Shown piece by piece: positions 22,598 to 36,600 of a stretch of DNA of 64,000 nucleotides. The translations under genes and the position numbers were made by a program. This DNA comes from Paracentrotus lividus (Eukaryota > Echinodermata > Echinoidea > Camarodonta > Echinidae), in assembly GCA_940671915.1 (NCBI GenBank), contig CALNVZ010000641.1, positions 6,228,890-6,292,889 of the forward strand, given 5' to 3'. The notes beneath the pieces were generated by a model that was not told where the DNA came from, ran no database searches, and was given only the letters and a program-made list of their open reading frames with translations. The stretch's first letter is position 1; every line of letters begins with the position of its first letter.

Positions 22598-25377
22598 CAG
22601 AGAGAGTGAGAGGGGTGACAGACAGAGAGAGAAAGAGAAAATGAGAGGGATGTGAAAGAGAGAGAGGGGAGAAAAAAAGAGGGGAAGAGAGTTAAAGAAG
22701 GGAAAAATAGAGAGAGAGGGAGAGAGATAAAGAGGGAAAAGAGATAGATAGACAGATGAGGGATGGGTAAAGAATAGTGGAGAAATAGAGAGAAGACGAA
22801 AAAAGAGGGAAAGAGGGCATATGAAAAATAAGATTTGAAGGAGAAATCAAAATGAGATGGAGAGGGATGGGGTTTGCAGATAGATTAAGTGACAGATTAT
22901 GATTTAGAAAGGGAGCAAAAGAGAGAAAGAAAGAAAGATGGGGAGTACAAAATCAGGTTTTCAGTGAGATGAAAGAAGAAGATAAGATGAAAAGATGAAA
23001 AGAATGGTAAACACGGAAAGTTATTTAAACATCTGCACCAATGGTGAATCTTTTATCAGAGATAAAAATGTGACAACATCTACATATCTAAAATATTAAA
23101 TATTGTCTTATTTATAAGCTTTTTGTAATATAAATCATTTTAAATAACATGAGCTGGCTAGATGAGAACACTCTTCTAAATGAAGTTGTCCCAGAAATGC
23201 AATTAAAGAGAATAATAGACTTTGATAATTTGTTCATGGATTGATATGACTTTGATTGTGCATTTAGACCAAGTTGCTACTGCGCCATCTACCGTGGATT
23301 GAACCAACGTGTTTTAAATTGAATTTGTCTCATGCAAATCGAGGAAAGCTTCAACTTTATTCAACATTGATCATTTGGGCTTTAAAGGACATCAAAATGG
23401 AATATTTAATCCTACTTGGATATATTTCAAGATCCGGAAATATTACAAAAATTAGTATATCATATCGATGTCTTATACATGTTATAAGCACGGGTTTACT
23501 GTGAAATACTTTTTTTTCGACAACTTGACTTTCTGTAATAAAAAAAAAATTAAATTAAATAATAAAAAAAAAATAATAATAAACATTAAAAAACTGAAAT
23601 CTAACCACGACGATATGGCAGTGCCAGATCGATATCTAGGATATGAGAATGGGGGGGGGGGGGGGGTTCAATAGGGAGGGGACGCCGCCGAAAATTTCCG
23701 ATTTTAACATGTACAGTCGATGAGTAGTTTTCACATTTTAGAGAGGCACATCCCCTGTGCCACAGCCTGGATCCGCCCCTTATATACTAATAAGCCTCCT
23801 CAATTGTGCAGACGTTTCTCGTTATCAATATTTCATCAGATTTCAAACAACAAGAATAAAAGAAAAGAAAAAAGAGAACTTACTTGGAAAGAGAGAATAA
23901 CAGCCATGACATAGGAGTAGATATCGGCAGCCAAGCCCGGGGGTGGGGCGGCTGGTAGGATGATGTAGTGAAGACCTAGGAGGGGTAGGAGGATGAGGGT
24001 GGCTCTCACAGCTCGTCTGTAAAAAAAAAAATAATAATAGTAATAATAAACACACAAACACAAACACACACAAAAATATCCAAAACAAAGAGTGAATTTA
24101 AATAAGCCTTTTAGATGTGTTCGTTGGTATAAAGATTGTTCAGAGGTTAATATAATTACCGAAAAGTTTGTTTGTTCGAAGACGAAATTTCTTATTCTGA
24201 TTGTTCGTTTGACCGACTTTCGGATTAGCAAATTATATTTCATTTTCGGAGAAACAGGTCTTTGGACTGTTCTATTCAGACTAACGAGTTGTAACCCCCT
24301 TTTCTTGCACTGTCTGAACATATACGACAGAGCATTATCTGAATCATTATTATTTAGGTGGTTATTTCCATGACAGTCTGCGATGTGATATTTTGTGATG
24401 TTTGTGACAGTTTGGATACGAACATCATACCTAAATGATTATTTAGGGACCCTTATCAGTTTCCGGACATTAAGGAATATATTAATATAATATTATGTAA
24501 CATAATAGTAACGTGATTATAGTGACTCTTTGAAGGAAAATGAACGATTTTTTTTTCATAAAAAATAATTTTTTGCACTTACGTGTAATTCTTTGATCCA
24601 GCCATAGGAGTAGCTCGTAGTTTCGTCACAAGAACTCTCACGATATTTAATAGTAGAAAGAGATTCACCTAAGAATGATCAACCAAATTAATCAATTAGA
24701 AACAAAAATGTTCAATTATTCGAATGATTTCTTTTTATAAACTAACAGGGTGGATACGGCAGTATAGTCTGAAGGGGATGGTGGGGTGCAAAAAAAAGGG
24801 GGGAAAAAGAAGGAAATTAATGTCTCGTCATTTACAGAGTTCTCAACCGGTCACTCGACCAGGGATCATCAAGAAATTCGTGGACGTTTGACCCTCAATA
24901 TGATAGACTTTTGTTCGCCGAGGAAAGAGTCGAGGAAATATGCAAGGTAATTATTTTTAAATGCTTTCCCATTATCGTTTTTACTCATTAATGGTGCAGT
25001 AAATAAACAAAATGTTTGTCCCCCATATTTGACATTTTGTATAATTTTGCTGATTTCCTCGACTCAAAATGGTCGTTGCTCGACGACCTGTGTCTCATTT
25101 TTATATGATGAATTATAAATGTATTAGTTTGTATTATAATAATACTTTCTTAATTAATTGTATTTCATTGAGATCATTTGAAATAAGTCATTTTACAATC
25201 ATATCAATGGATACATTTTCTGTTACTAAAAAAAAAAAAAAAAATGCTTACCGCGAGAACAAAATATAACAAATCCAGCTATCAACCACTCGAATGGTGT
25301 ACCACCACCCAGCACCTATGAAGGAGAGACAAAAAAGAAAAAGTGAGGGATAGAGAGAGAAGGAAGAGGAAAAAGTG

Positions 25378-25419
<42 letters not shown>

Positions 25420-27653
25420 TGGAGGGAGAGAAAGAGATAGAGAGGGAGAGGGAAGAAGAGAGAGAGATAGAGAGGGGGAAGGGGGAAATAAGAAATTATT
25501 AATGAAAGATTGAGACAAAGGGAGAGAAAAAAAAATGAAAGTGAAATGAAAGTGCGAGGGGAGTGAATGAAATACGGAAGGACAATAAAGTGAGAAATGC
25601 TGCGCGGGATCACTCCGGAGTGCCGCAATAAATTCGATTTGAATACCAGGTCAAAGCTGGAATCTCGCTAATCCCGAGATTGACAGATCCCGAGATTGAA
25701 TCCGATACATGCTAGATCTCTAGAATGAGCATTGTGTCTATTTCTGATCTTGGTTGGTATATCAATAGGGCTACAATAATCAACATGCTTATCATAATTT
25801 CCATGACATAAACAATCCCTATTCCTGTACATCGTCCCGTATGTTTACATCAATACAGTGAGTCATCAAACCAGAATTGGGCTTGGAATTTAAAATCTCA
25901 GTATATATAGATGCGGGGCCTCGATGATATAGTTTTTATTTTCGGAAATATATTTGGACATGCAGTCTGTATTCTAAAAAATAAATCTGTGCATTGCCTT
26001 GCAAATCGGGTAGTTTTTGTTTGTATTATGATTGTTAACATTGTGAATTGATTTGGCAACGTTTAGCAGGTTAAAATATAAGTTTTGCCTCACAAAATTG
26101 CCAACAAATATTTGATAACTATAGTGAATTGCTTTTAAATACATAACATTTTTGTTTCCTACTGAAATAGTTATTTGTATCAATAAAAGGAAACTCGTGT
26201 TGCCAATTTGAACGATTTTTTAAAAATTATTTATTATTGTCAGAAAGAAAGATCCCGGAAAATCATTGAATGGGGGTCTTTTGCAGTGGGGGGGGGGGGG
26301 TAAAAATCATTGGTATACTTACGGGCCGACAGGGGGATCATTTGCCACGAATCCAGCATAAAGACAAGCTGGGATGATTGGTATTGCTGCAAAATAAAAG
26401 GATGATAAAACAAGGATTAATATGATACACAAGGGCGATTCTTTGAAAAGTGAACCTTTTTTGGAAAAAATAAAGTTTGTCCTTTTTGTTTTTACAGTGC
26501 ATTTCTTATAAAAGATGGTCTGAAGTTTCATGAAATGATTTTTTATCTCAATTTTACAAATTTTTCATGCTCATTTGCATAAATTAACATGCAAAATGTG
26601 AATAGAAAAATGGTACGTAAAATATCATTTGTTTGACCCTGACCTGATTGTATATGCTGGTTCCTTACTTTGATTATTGTCATATACCCTTTTTTAACTT
26701 CATTCCTTTAAATTTAAATGAAAAATAATGGAGTTCAATTGTTGTTTTAAGATTAATTAACTAAAGAATTAAGTGCCATCAAATGTCACACACGTGACCA
26801 AAACACGAAAGTTAACGCCCTCCGAAAACCATGGCTCTATTATTTTTACAATTTTTTCTCCAAAGCTAGATATAATGTGCCTTGTCTTCACCAAATATGA
26901 AGCCATGATAGCTTTTAATTTAGTTATTAATTAACTTTGAATTGGTACACAACGTGACCCAGGGCACGTGTGTGACCAACTATGGTCATGCCTTAAAAGG
27001 TTTACTTCGTTGATGTCGCATTTCGAACAGCGCGCGCTGTAATCACGCGATATACGTTCGCATAGCTGACTGATTTGCCTGACTGACGTTGTCGCCAACG
27101 ACACCGATTTGGCTTACCCACCCGATGATGAATAAGGAACGAGTTGATGATTTCTGCCGAGAATACTGCCACAACGATGACGTATGAAGATAGAGCCCCT
27201 CGCTCAATCCAAAAGTAATTACACAGCTGGAATACTGCTTCAAGACATTATGAACCTTGCAGTAGACCTAAGGGATAGAAGAGATATCATTAAAAGTGAT
27301 CTTGAGTTGCAGTATTGCCAGAAAATAACATTACCAAAGTGCATTACATCTGCGCTGAATCGTTTAAGCTGGATCATTACTCAGAGCCCGCAATGCAAAA
27401 GTGTAAGGTGAAAAAAAATTGTCATTTCCCCATATTCGTACAGTGTGGTTCGAAAGACACTCGGCAAGGCGGTGTGTGTTACCAGTCGGACAGGCCGAGA
27501 GTGGTAATTTGATCCAGGCTTCACCAAAAGGATGTGCTGAACGATTTGTATGTACATAAATGAAATGAATGAATAACGATAGTTTTGAATTGTGACTGAA
27601 AAAAATAATAATACCGAAAAATCTATAAAAGCCTCCTGCCATCATACCTAACA

Positions 27654-27686
<33 letters not shown>

Positions 27687-30600
27687 TAGCTTACGCGATG
27701 GAAGAGAAATTTAGTAATTTAAAGTAAACGATGCGCACAATACAGTGTTTCAAATATAAAGGGGGAATACCCCCCCCCCCAAAAAAAAAAAAAAAAATGA
27801 AAATCATGCCATGCAACCACGCTCATATACGTGTATTTAATGATGCACTTCAATCATTTTATATTATAGCAACTTGAGTCTGATTTGTCAAGAAAACCTT
27901 TGACATGGATAATACCAGGCGGAGATCGCATCAAAGGTTTTTTATTCGAGCAAATCATCTGGAGACAATAACGACGCTATAATCATTGTGCGAGTGCCCA
28001 TATAATCCTTTATCAGACCTAATGCTAGATCCGCTACTGAATACTAAGAATGTATGGGGCCATAACAACATAATGCTTGTGCATGGTCAATACAATCCTT
28101 TGCCAGAACTGACGCTGGATCAGCTATAACGGAATTAGTTCCATGGAATATGAAGAAACAATACCTACCCCATCACTTTGTATAACATTCTTGTTGCTAG
28201 CGACCAAGGCGAAGAAGGTGATTTGAAAGAGAGCATCAAAGATGAAAGAAAAGAATAGGTTCTTGTGGATGGTAACCCTCGGGCAGCTCAAGGACCTTTT
28301 TCACACGAAAAAAATAAGACGAACCAAAGTGTCTTTAAAATCAATAATTATAAAATACACCTCAGTCTATACTTCTTTAGCAAAATCGAAGGTCTAACCC
28401 CATTCAGGGTGAGCTGGGACAATATCCTACCTTTGGGTAGTTGAAGCACATGTTCACACGCAAAACATTAAGCGGAGAACAATGTCTTTAGAATCAATAG
28501 CTATAAACTACACTTCTACTTATACATGGTATACTTAAGAAAAAAATCATGGGTCTAAAAGATTTTATTCTGGGTCAGCAGGGGACAATACTTTACCTTT
28601 AGGCAGCTTAAGGACCCGTTTACAAGAACAAAACTAAGCGGACAACAATGACTTTCGAATCAATAATTATAAACTACACCTCTAGCCTGTGAATATTTTA
28701 GCAAAATGGTGGGTAAGAATGACCAAATTCTGGGTCTACTAGGGCCATGTATCCGATTAAATCGGACTTGAATATGGTCCCACATGCTTCTACGAAGGGG
28801 TACCTTTGACCAACGTTGTTTTTGTCGTCGTTAATTTGTAAAACACTACTTGACAACAATAAAAATCGGTTTGGTTCTGTCAAACAAAATTTCAATGCCC
28901 AAATTCGCAGAAGGGCAGTTGTAACCCTTTGGCGCAACATGATTTTAATGTGATGTGTCTAGCTTTGAAATATCGGTCGGGGAGCGAAGTCACCTATGAC
29001 TAAACCATTATTGGACGAGTCTAATTATAAGGAAACCCCGAAACTGCTCAGCAGGCGACCGATTTATAATTATACGTATATTATTTTATGGTGAACATAA
29101 TGTTTGTTTCTATATTATTTTGTTTATATTTGGTTTTATAATGGAAAAGTTTCCAATAGCATGAATCGTGAAAGAGTATTACCAAGTAAATGAGCATCAA
29201 ATTCATGAAATTCTTACACACGTCTCTGTGAGCAAAGACTTAAATATTCATTATGATATCGGTTTTTTTTTCCTTATTTTTTTATTTAAATATATTAAGA
29301 AATTATTAATATGTATCCAGCTATGACGATTTATCCTTGTACGAAAGATTAAAATTTCGACTAAGAAATAATCAGAATCAATATTAGTATTAAAAAAAAA
29401 AAAAAAAACTTACTTGAAATGGAAGAATATAAACAATGATATCGACAGAGCGATGATGGAAACAGTGTATCCCACGTAGAAAACAACCATCACATTAGTC
29501 TGTTGAACAAAAGATAAAGAACAAACAGCACAATAAAATCTTGATCACGGGATAATGTTGAATATTGCATTTTACACAATTCAAGTTTATTTTGAAAATT
29601 GCATAAATTGGTGCAATAAATATGGGCGTGATGATTTAGTTGGCTTGTATTAATTTGGGAGGTCACTAAAGGATTCACTTATTTCACTAAGGGCTAAAAA
29701 TCAATCCCAACTAGAATAAAATAAATTTTAGGATCAATAGCCATGTTATAGTTCTATATGTTCAGATTTTGGGGATTGATGTTAAATGTTAGTGAATCAC
29801 CCCCCCCCCCCCTTGTCACCTGTGTCCTAAATATTATTCCAACTTTAATATTTGATTGTATTACTCACAAGTTCATGTACAGGGGTGATTTCAGGTTATG
29901 AACAAGATTATTTTTGCGGCACTGTTCTGAAAAAGGTAGTGTAAGGGATAATACTTTTGGTGTTTTTTTCTGTGTATTTATTCAATTATTTTTATCCGGG
30001 AATATTACTACTCAAATTCGGATGGTTAGCCAACTAGGGAATGGATGTGCGGGTTGTAATACTCTGAATGATTTTGTAAATTAATTGTAAATTTCCTGGT
30101 AAATATTTGCCCCGATGAAAAAAAATGTCAAACCACAAATTCAATTGATGTTAAGAAAAAACATTTGGTTTTTTTTTTTTTTTTTTTTTGTCTTTCCTTC
30201 TTTTCTTTTTTCTTTTTTTTTTTTTTTTGGGGGGGGGAATGGGGGTGAGGCGAGGCGGTCATACTTGGAAACACAGTTTTTTTTTCCGTCATCATTTCAC
30301 ACTCTACTGTTTATAGTAAAATATAGTTTATAAACAATATTCTAGATAATGAATTATTTTAAAGAAATGACTTACCTCTTTAACAGGTCTGTAGCAGGAT
30401 GAATAGTTGGTCCAAGTTTGGTTTGTTTCACTGCTTACGTACCATTCACCATTCGGCATACAAATTTTGCTCGCATTCCCTAAAAATTTGACACGTAATG
30501 AACGTTAAACGTCATGAAGATGTTGACAATTTGAGTATTTTTTTCACATTATATTCCTTTATAATAACTTTGAGTTATATTGACTAGAAACCTGCTGTTG

Positions 30601-33600
30601 GAGTTGCCAGGAGCAGCAAAATTTTATTCAGATTTCTTTATAGTTATTAATTGCACAGATTCCACAACCAAAATTAATGTAATTTATATTTTATGATTTT
30701 TTTTTTGTCCGGGGAGTTGCCCCATTCTTTTTTATTCAGTTAACATGGTTAACGCGTACAAAACATGAAAATTACCATTTATTTGTGATTTTAGGCACGT
30801 TCAACCCCCTCCCACTTTTTGCCAAGCGCTTTCACTTTGTTCTTTGGCCTCTTGCTTTACACCGTATCAGGCCAAACCCCCTGGACAACTTCTTCCAGAA
30901 ATATTTTCATTTCATATCCATTTTGAAAACACAATACATGTAAAATGTATATATTCATACAACATAATTTTACTGAATATTTGGCATAGAATGAAATATT
31001 CTATAGAATATTTGACTGGAGATAGTTGGCCGGGGGTAATTATCCAGGGGCTATAGTTGTCCACATTCTGACACTCACATTCTGAATCGGAGGACGGAAT
31101 CCACCAAGGACATGGATGAATAGCGACCTCTCCCGCCCGAGTAAAATTCCAACAGTCCCAGAAGTCGAACGTCAGATTGCAATACAGACCTGAAACAACA
31201 AAGACAAAAACATGTATAATACTAATGTGTATTATCCATTTACAACTGCAAAATTGAAGATTATTTCGTATTTTTTTAACATGTTGTAGGTTTTGTATTC
31301 CTTTGCATCATCTTTCTCTTTATTTGTATGTTTTTGTTTTTGTTTTTTATTTTCTTTTACTTATTTCTTTGGCTCTTTCTTCCTCTCTCTCTTGCTCACA
31401 ATCATATGTCAATATTTTATCCCACGGTCGCGCCCTCTCTTGCCCCCCCCCCACCATCACCACCACAGGCCATCTACCCCGTCACGTTCGTGTTTTCTCT
31501 TTCGTCTACAATCTAACAGTATGCCATGGACATAAAATAATCATCTTAACAAACTTTACCCCTTTAAGATATCATTGATATGGCTATGCAGACAAAAGTT
31601 CCAGTTCAAGTTCATTTATTTTCCACAAATCAACATAATAAAGCAATTTACAGTGTATAAAGCAATCAAATTAAACTCGTTTACATAAAACAAATATAAA
31701 TATATATATATATATTACAATCAAGAAGAAAAGTGGAGGAGCCTAAAGAAAAGTAGAGCTTGTTGTGGATAGGCCCCAATAAAGGAATGAGATTTTCTGG
31801 CGCACAGTTCCGGGTATACAGCATTACAGTTGTTAATGATTCCAAGTAGGTTTGTCGGTACATCCAGGGATTGGGAATTAGTCAGGGATGGAAAGGGATC
31901 GAACGCAGAGCTGTATAAATAAATAAATAAATATTCTATTTCACGCAACCTAGATCATGAATGTAGTATTCACTAGTCCATGCTTATAGTGTATACATGT
32001 AATGTATAGCCTGTTCCGTAACCAAAGATCTGGCCTTTGGAAATTGGGGGGGGGAGGGGGCGCTGCCAGCAGATTAAAAATAATAGCGGCGCAGGTGGTA
32101 GTTTGAATATTGGAAATTAATGTTTATTTGAATTGAATCGTTTTGAAATGTGTTTTGTTTCTCCCTCAGTCATCACTTAAGGTCTAGTATGTGTTTTCCA
32201 CAAAAAAGGACGCACACATTTTATTGACACTCCCCCCCCCCCTAGATTCGCCATTGTCTATAAAGATCAACCCCGATTCTATTACTACATGCTGTACGAC
32301 CGAAATAAATTTAAATCGTTCGATAGGATAGGGGGACCCCATGTCATTCATTACAGCATCTCTTGGATATTGAAACCGTATGTGAAGCATGAACCATGAA
32401 ACTCTTAGCTCTTTCAGTCATCACAATTTCATGCCGTCTTTTCTGATCCATGAATTATTCCGTGCTCCATTAGAATCATGCTAGCTACCGACAAAGTGCT
32501 CTTGAACTTATTAACGAAGTCGGTGGATGCACACATGCAGGTATTATATAAAAGCATGTACTTTTATGTAATACACACAATAAATCTATGCATATAAAAT
32601 AGAGTACATTGAGTGCGTTAAACTTTGCATAAGATATGATTTTTGTTTAAAGCACGCAAACCTATACATTATGTTCTTGCACTGTAAGATCTAAAGAACT
32701 GTTTTAAAAACTGCCTTGGAGCTAGGATGGTCTTTTCCTTTTATGAATGTTAAACCATTTTTGAGCGATTCTGCAAAACAAGCTATACAGATTAAAGGTA
32801 TACGTTTGTAGAATTTGAGACACACAAAAAAACCTATGCTAGATTTATTATACCCAAGTATGTGAGGTAAGACAAGAACAGGCGACTCTGCTGCCTTCGT
32901 TTTTGTGGTCGATCATGTATATTAAAAAAGATCATCCACTCTACATTAAAACCTATTTCGATGGGAAATGGCTACAAAATCATCGGATACAAGGACATCG
33001 TATGGCGTAGGGTCTCAGAAGCTGACCCAGCCGTATGTCACATAATTGAAAATATCGGTCCATGCCCAAACATTATAGAGCCCCTATCGTCCCCAGATAA
33101 TAATTTGGACTGTACAATCATATTTGAAAATGCGAATCCTGGATCCGCGCCTTCTTACCATTGGCGGCGGGGGACGTTTTTTTTTCTAGGGGGGGGGGGG
33201 TCGTCCCCTCCTAAAGCTTAACATATTTAATAATATCTAATAAAGAGGTAAAATGTTTGTCAAATACAATGCTAAATGTTGTTATAAGGCACAATTTTCG
33301 GATCGCGCTTCACGCTCGCAAACATTTTCATTAGGGTGGTATCTCACTTCGCGGAAACAAATTTGAGACAGTTTAACCAGCATTGCATTGTACTAGCTTT
33401 TTCTGCGACGAAATCTTTTGTGCGACGTTTAAAAGGTTACGTGGCACAAAAGACGGATTAGCGTACCATTGTACTAGATCTGTCTCCTGTAGCACTCAAG
33501 AATCTGTCGCGGAGACAGTGGAGACAGATATAGTGCAGTGCCATGCTGACAAATCTGTCTCAATTTTGTTTGCGCGAAGTGAGATAGCACCCTTACTTTC

Positions 33601-36600
33601 TGCATAATGTGCGAAGTATGCGAATTTCGAATGTATTATTTTTCTCTATCGGGTGTTTCCCATCCCCCCCCCCCCCAGTCGTGACATGAAATCGCCGCGC
33701 TTGCTTCTTACCATCATCAGGGGGTGATTCCGTGAGTTCTCGAAGCATACAATCGTAAGCTACCGCCAAGTGCTTGTCACGTTGCTCTGTGTTCTTGTGT
33801 GGTACTCCAAAAACAGGGCCGCTAGTTTCCTCGGCTTCGTGGATGTCAGCTTCTTCTTCGGTTGCGATGGTTTGTCCTTTGGCATGTAGCTGTAACAAGA
33901 CAAAACAATAAACAATACAAGTGATATGATTCTTGATTTGAGCAGAGGAAGGGGTTATTGAATCCGGTATCTCCCACAAAGCGTGTCGACGCGTGCGCAA
34001 CGACAAACGAGGGCATATATGTTGGTAAGCCGAATTAGAATATTAAATTGATATACTTTTACTTTCATAATACTTACATAATATCTTATTAGCATACAAT
34101 TTGTGAACATTCTCATCCCCGGAAAAATCTCCCTAAAGAGCATTATCATTCCAGCAAAGGCGCTATTTCAAAGGCGCGCATGGTGTATACCACATGTATC
34201 CATTTAATACATGGGTGGGGAGGGGCGAAATGCGGGTGAAATGCCTTGCTCGAAAGCACTGTGTAGCAATAGCGGGGACGAGTTATGTGGACTGGATGCT
34301 TTTCCTACCATTTAGTGCTGTCTGGTGATAAATGCCGGTCGATTAATATATTCAGGGAATTGTACGTTAATGAAAACAGACTCTTTAAATAACATAAGCA
34401 GTTAAATGATGGATGGAAACAGATCAATGAACAACATTGTAATCTAAATTAGAAAATATATAGGGTTAGTTATATCCGTACCGAATTGGTATCCGACAAA
34501 ATTTAAATTATTGTGCAGTCTATTTTCCGTTTAATTTTTTTTTTAGATCATTGGGTAACTGCGGCACGGTTACATAATGATAAATACCTGTCAGGATCTT
34601 AATCGGGAAATTATCTTCAGGATAACGACAAGGGATACATATTGATCTAATTCTACAATTTAAACAGCCTCCATGTGAACGGACCCAATTTGCAATGCTG
34701 TTTTAATGAGAAATACCTGATCTTATTCGGAAAATATCTCCAGGAGAACAACAAGGCGTTTATATTGATCTAATTTGACAATTCAAACAGCATCCGTGCG
34801 AACGGACCCCCTTTTCAATGCTGTTCAGGAGGCAGTCATTCATTCGTATAATCTATCGCCATCTTCTTCCATCACCTCGCCTGTCACCTGCCGGTATATC
34901 CGTGAAAACCATCGCTACCATCTCCCTTGAGCTATCAAACGATAAATGTCACAGCAAACGAGCCCCCATCATAGATACCACCTAATACAAATTAATTGTC
35001 CTAATAGAGGGATGATAGGCTTAGGTTCCTCGGGAAAACAGATGGGACAGTGCGGGTGGATATCAGTCCATGGATCAGTAGATTTTGTTGGATGATGTAG
35101 TTGTCGTGAGAAATGGGGACAATGACATCTCGCCAGGTCCTTGGTAATACCCGAAAAGGTCGAGAAGAGTTTTCATCTTTGAACGTGATCATTTCCTACC
35201 GCATATTATCCGCATCGAAACGTGTCCAGCCCGCATCTGACACGCATTTGATCCGCATCCAATCTGCTTCCATTCCGTGTCAAACCCGCATCCAGACCGC
35301 ATCAAACTCGCACCCAACGTGCATCTAACCGCATTTATCCGCAGCCATAGATAGCACAATAATCTTTGCCCGAATACATTTATAACCAATCAGCTTAACG
35401 TAATGTACTGTAATTCTTTTTTTTTTTTTTTTCTTCACGTTCTAAAAAAGTCAAAACTGGTTATTCAGACTATTCATTAGAAAAAATAGTAATTATGATA
35501 ATAGTTGCTTCTACTGACACCACACACAAAGTGAATTATTACCCATCGTTTTTAAACCTACTAATTATGATAATGGTTTGTGATATATCCATTAGTGTTG
35601 CAGGAGCTATAGCCATAAATAAATATTGACTACAATCACATAATTAATTGCCAATAAATTAATTAGTTTTATACTGATATCGTGATGAGATTGTCAGTCA
35701 CGTACTGTTATCACTACGGGAGGTTGGGCAATATTAACAATGTTATAAAATGGTGAAATGATAGCACAGTTGACTGAAAATGTATCATCTAACATTTATA
35801 AAAAACTATGAACTGAGTGGTATAAAAATTACTCGAAATATAACATGATAAGCTCATGTATCAACTCCAAGCGTAACGTCAACTCCCGACCGTAACAGCT
35901 CACGATCTGCAGTCTCCTGCGTTTATAAACCTATAATATCTCAATATTTCAACGAATGGCTTATTCCATATTCTCATACTTTGTAATACCTTATAATGTT
36001 ATTATCTGTAAATTACTTTTGCTCATTCAATATTATAGTATATTTGTATAACGCAGAAATATGAAATCAATTCATTAATCAATCAATAAGTTCAAATTTC
36101 ATGCTAAAAGTTCATAAAATTTCCAGCCAAAGTTCTTTCCTCGTTGTCAGGTGCCACTATTAAAAATTTCATAACATAAAAGAGTTACTCAATTATATAT
36201 TAATGGATATCGACACTTTATACCATGTATACCTTGTGCTGTCATGGATGACTTGAGAACTTGGAGTTTTATAAAAAACTTCTGTTAAAAAAAAAATTGC
36301 ACCAAATTCGGTTAGAAGGCAACCCTGCTTTCTGATAAATGTCATTCATTGTTTAAGGGTGGTATCTCACTTTGCGGAGACGTCTCTGTGACAGAATTAG
36401 AAAATTTAGTCTCCGCGACGGATTAAAAAGTATTAGATGACGTCTCCGATATCGCCGGAAGACGTCTAGAGTCTCGGAGACGGATTCTGGGACTACTTCA
36501 GATTTTTTTTCTTTTTTTTTTTTTTACATAAAATTGTCGCGGAGAACGTTCTCTAATACTTTTATCCGTCAAGGAGACGACATTTTCTATTCTGTCGTCT

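Noticed and set aside
22323-22655. Open frame of 110 codons on + rich in Arg, Glu and Gly
   Set aside because: It is the purine microsatellite translated (RERERE); the real gene signal here is exon 12 on the other strand.
25248-25628. Open frame of 126 codons on -, Ser/Leu/Phe-rich
   Set aside because: It runs through a GA/CT tract; only the last 64 bases are exon 9, in other frames.
31293-31578. Hydrophobic open frames on +
   Set aside because: They translate a T/C-rich intron stretch; exon 3 of the receptor lies just before on the other strand.
33593-34006. A single 137-codon frame with its own ATG around exon 2
   Set aside because: The splice sites at 33889 and 33712 and phase agreement with exons 1 and 3 fit better; the extra residues lie in introns.
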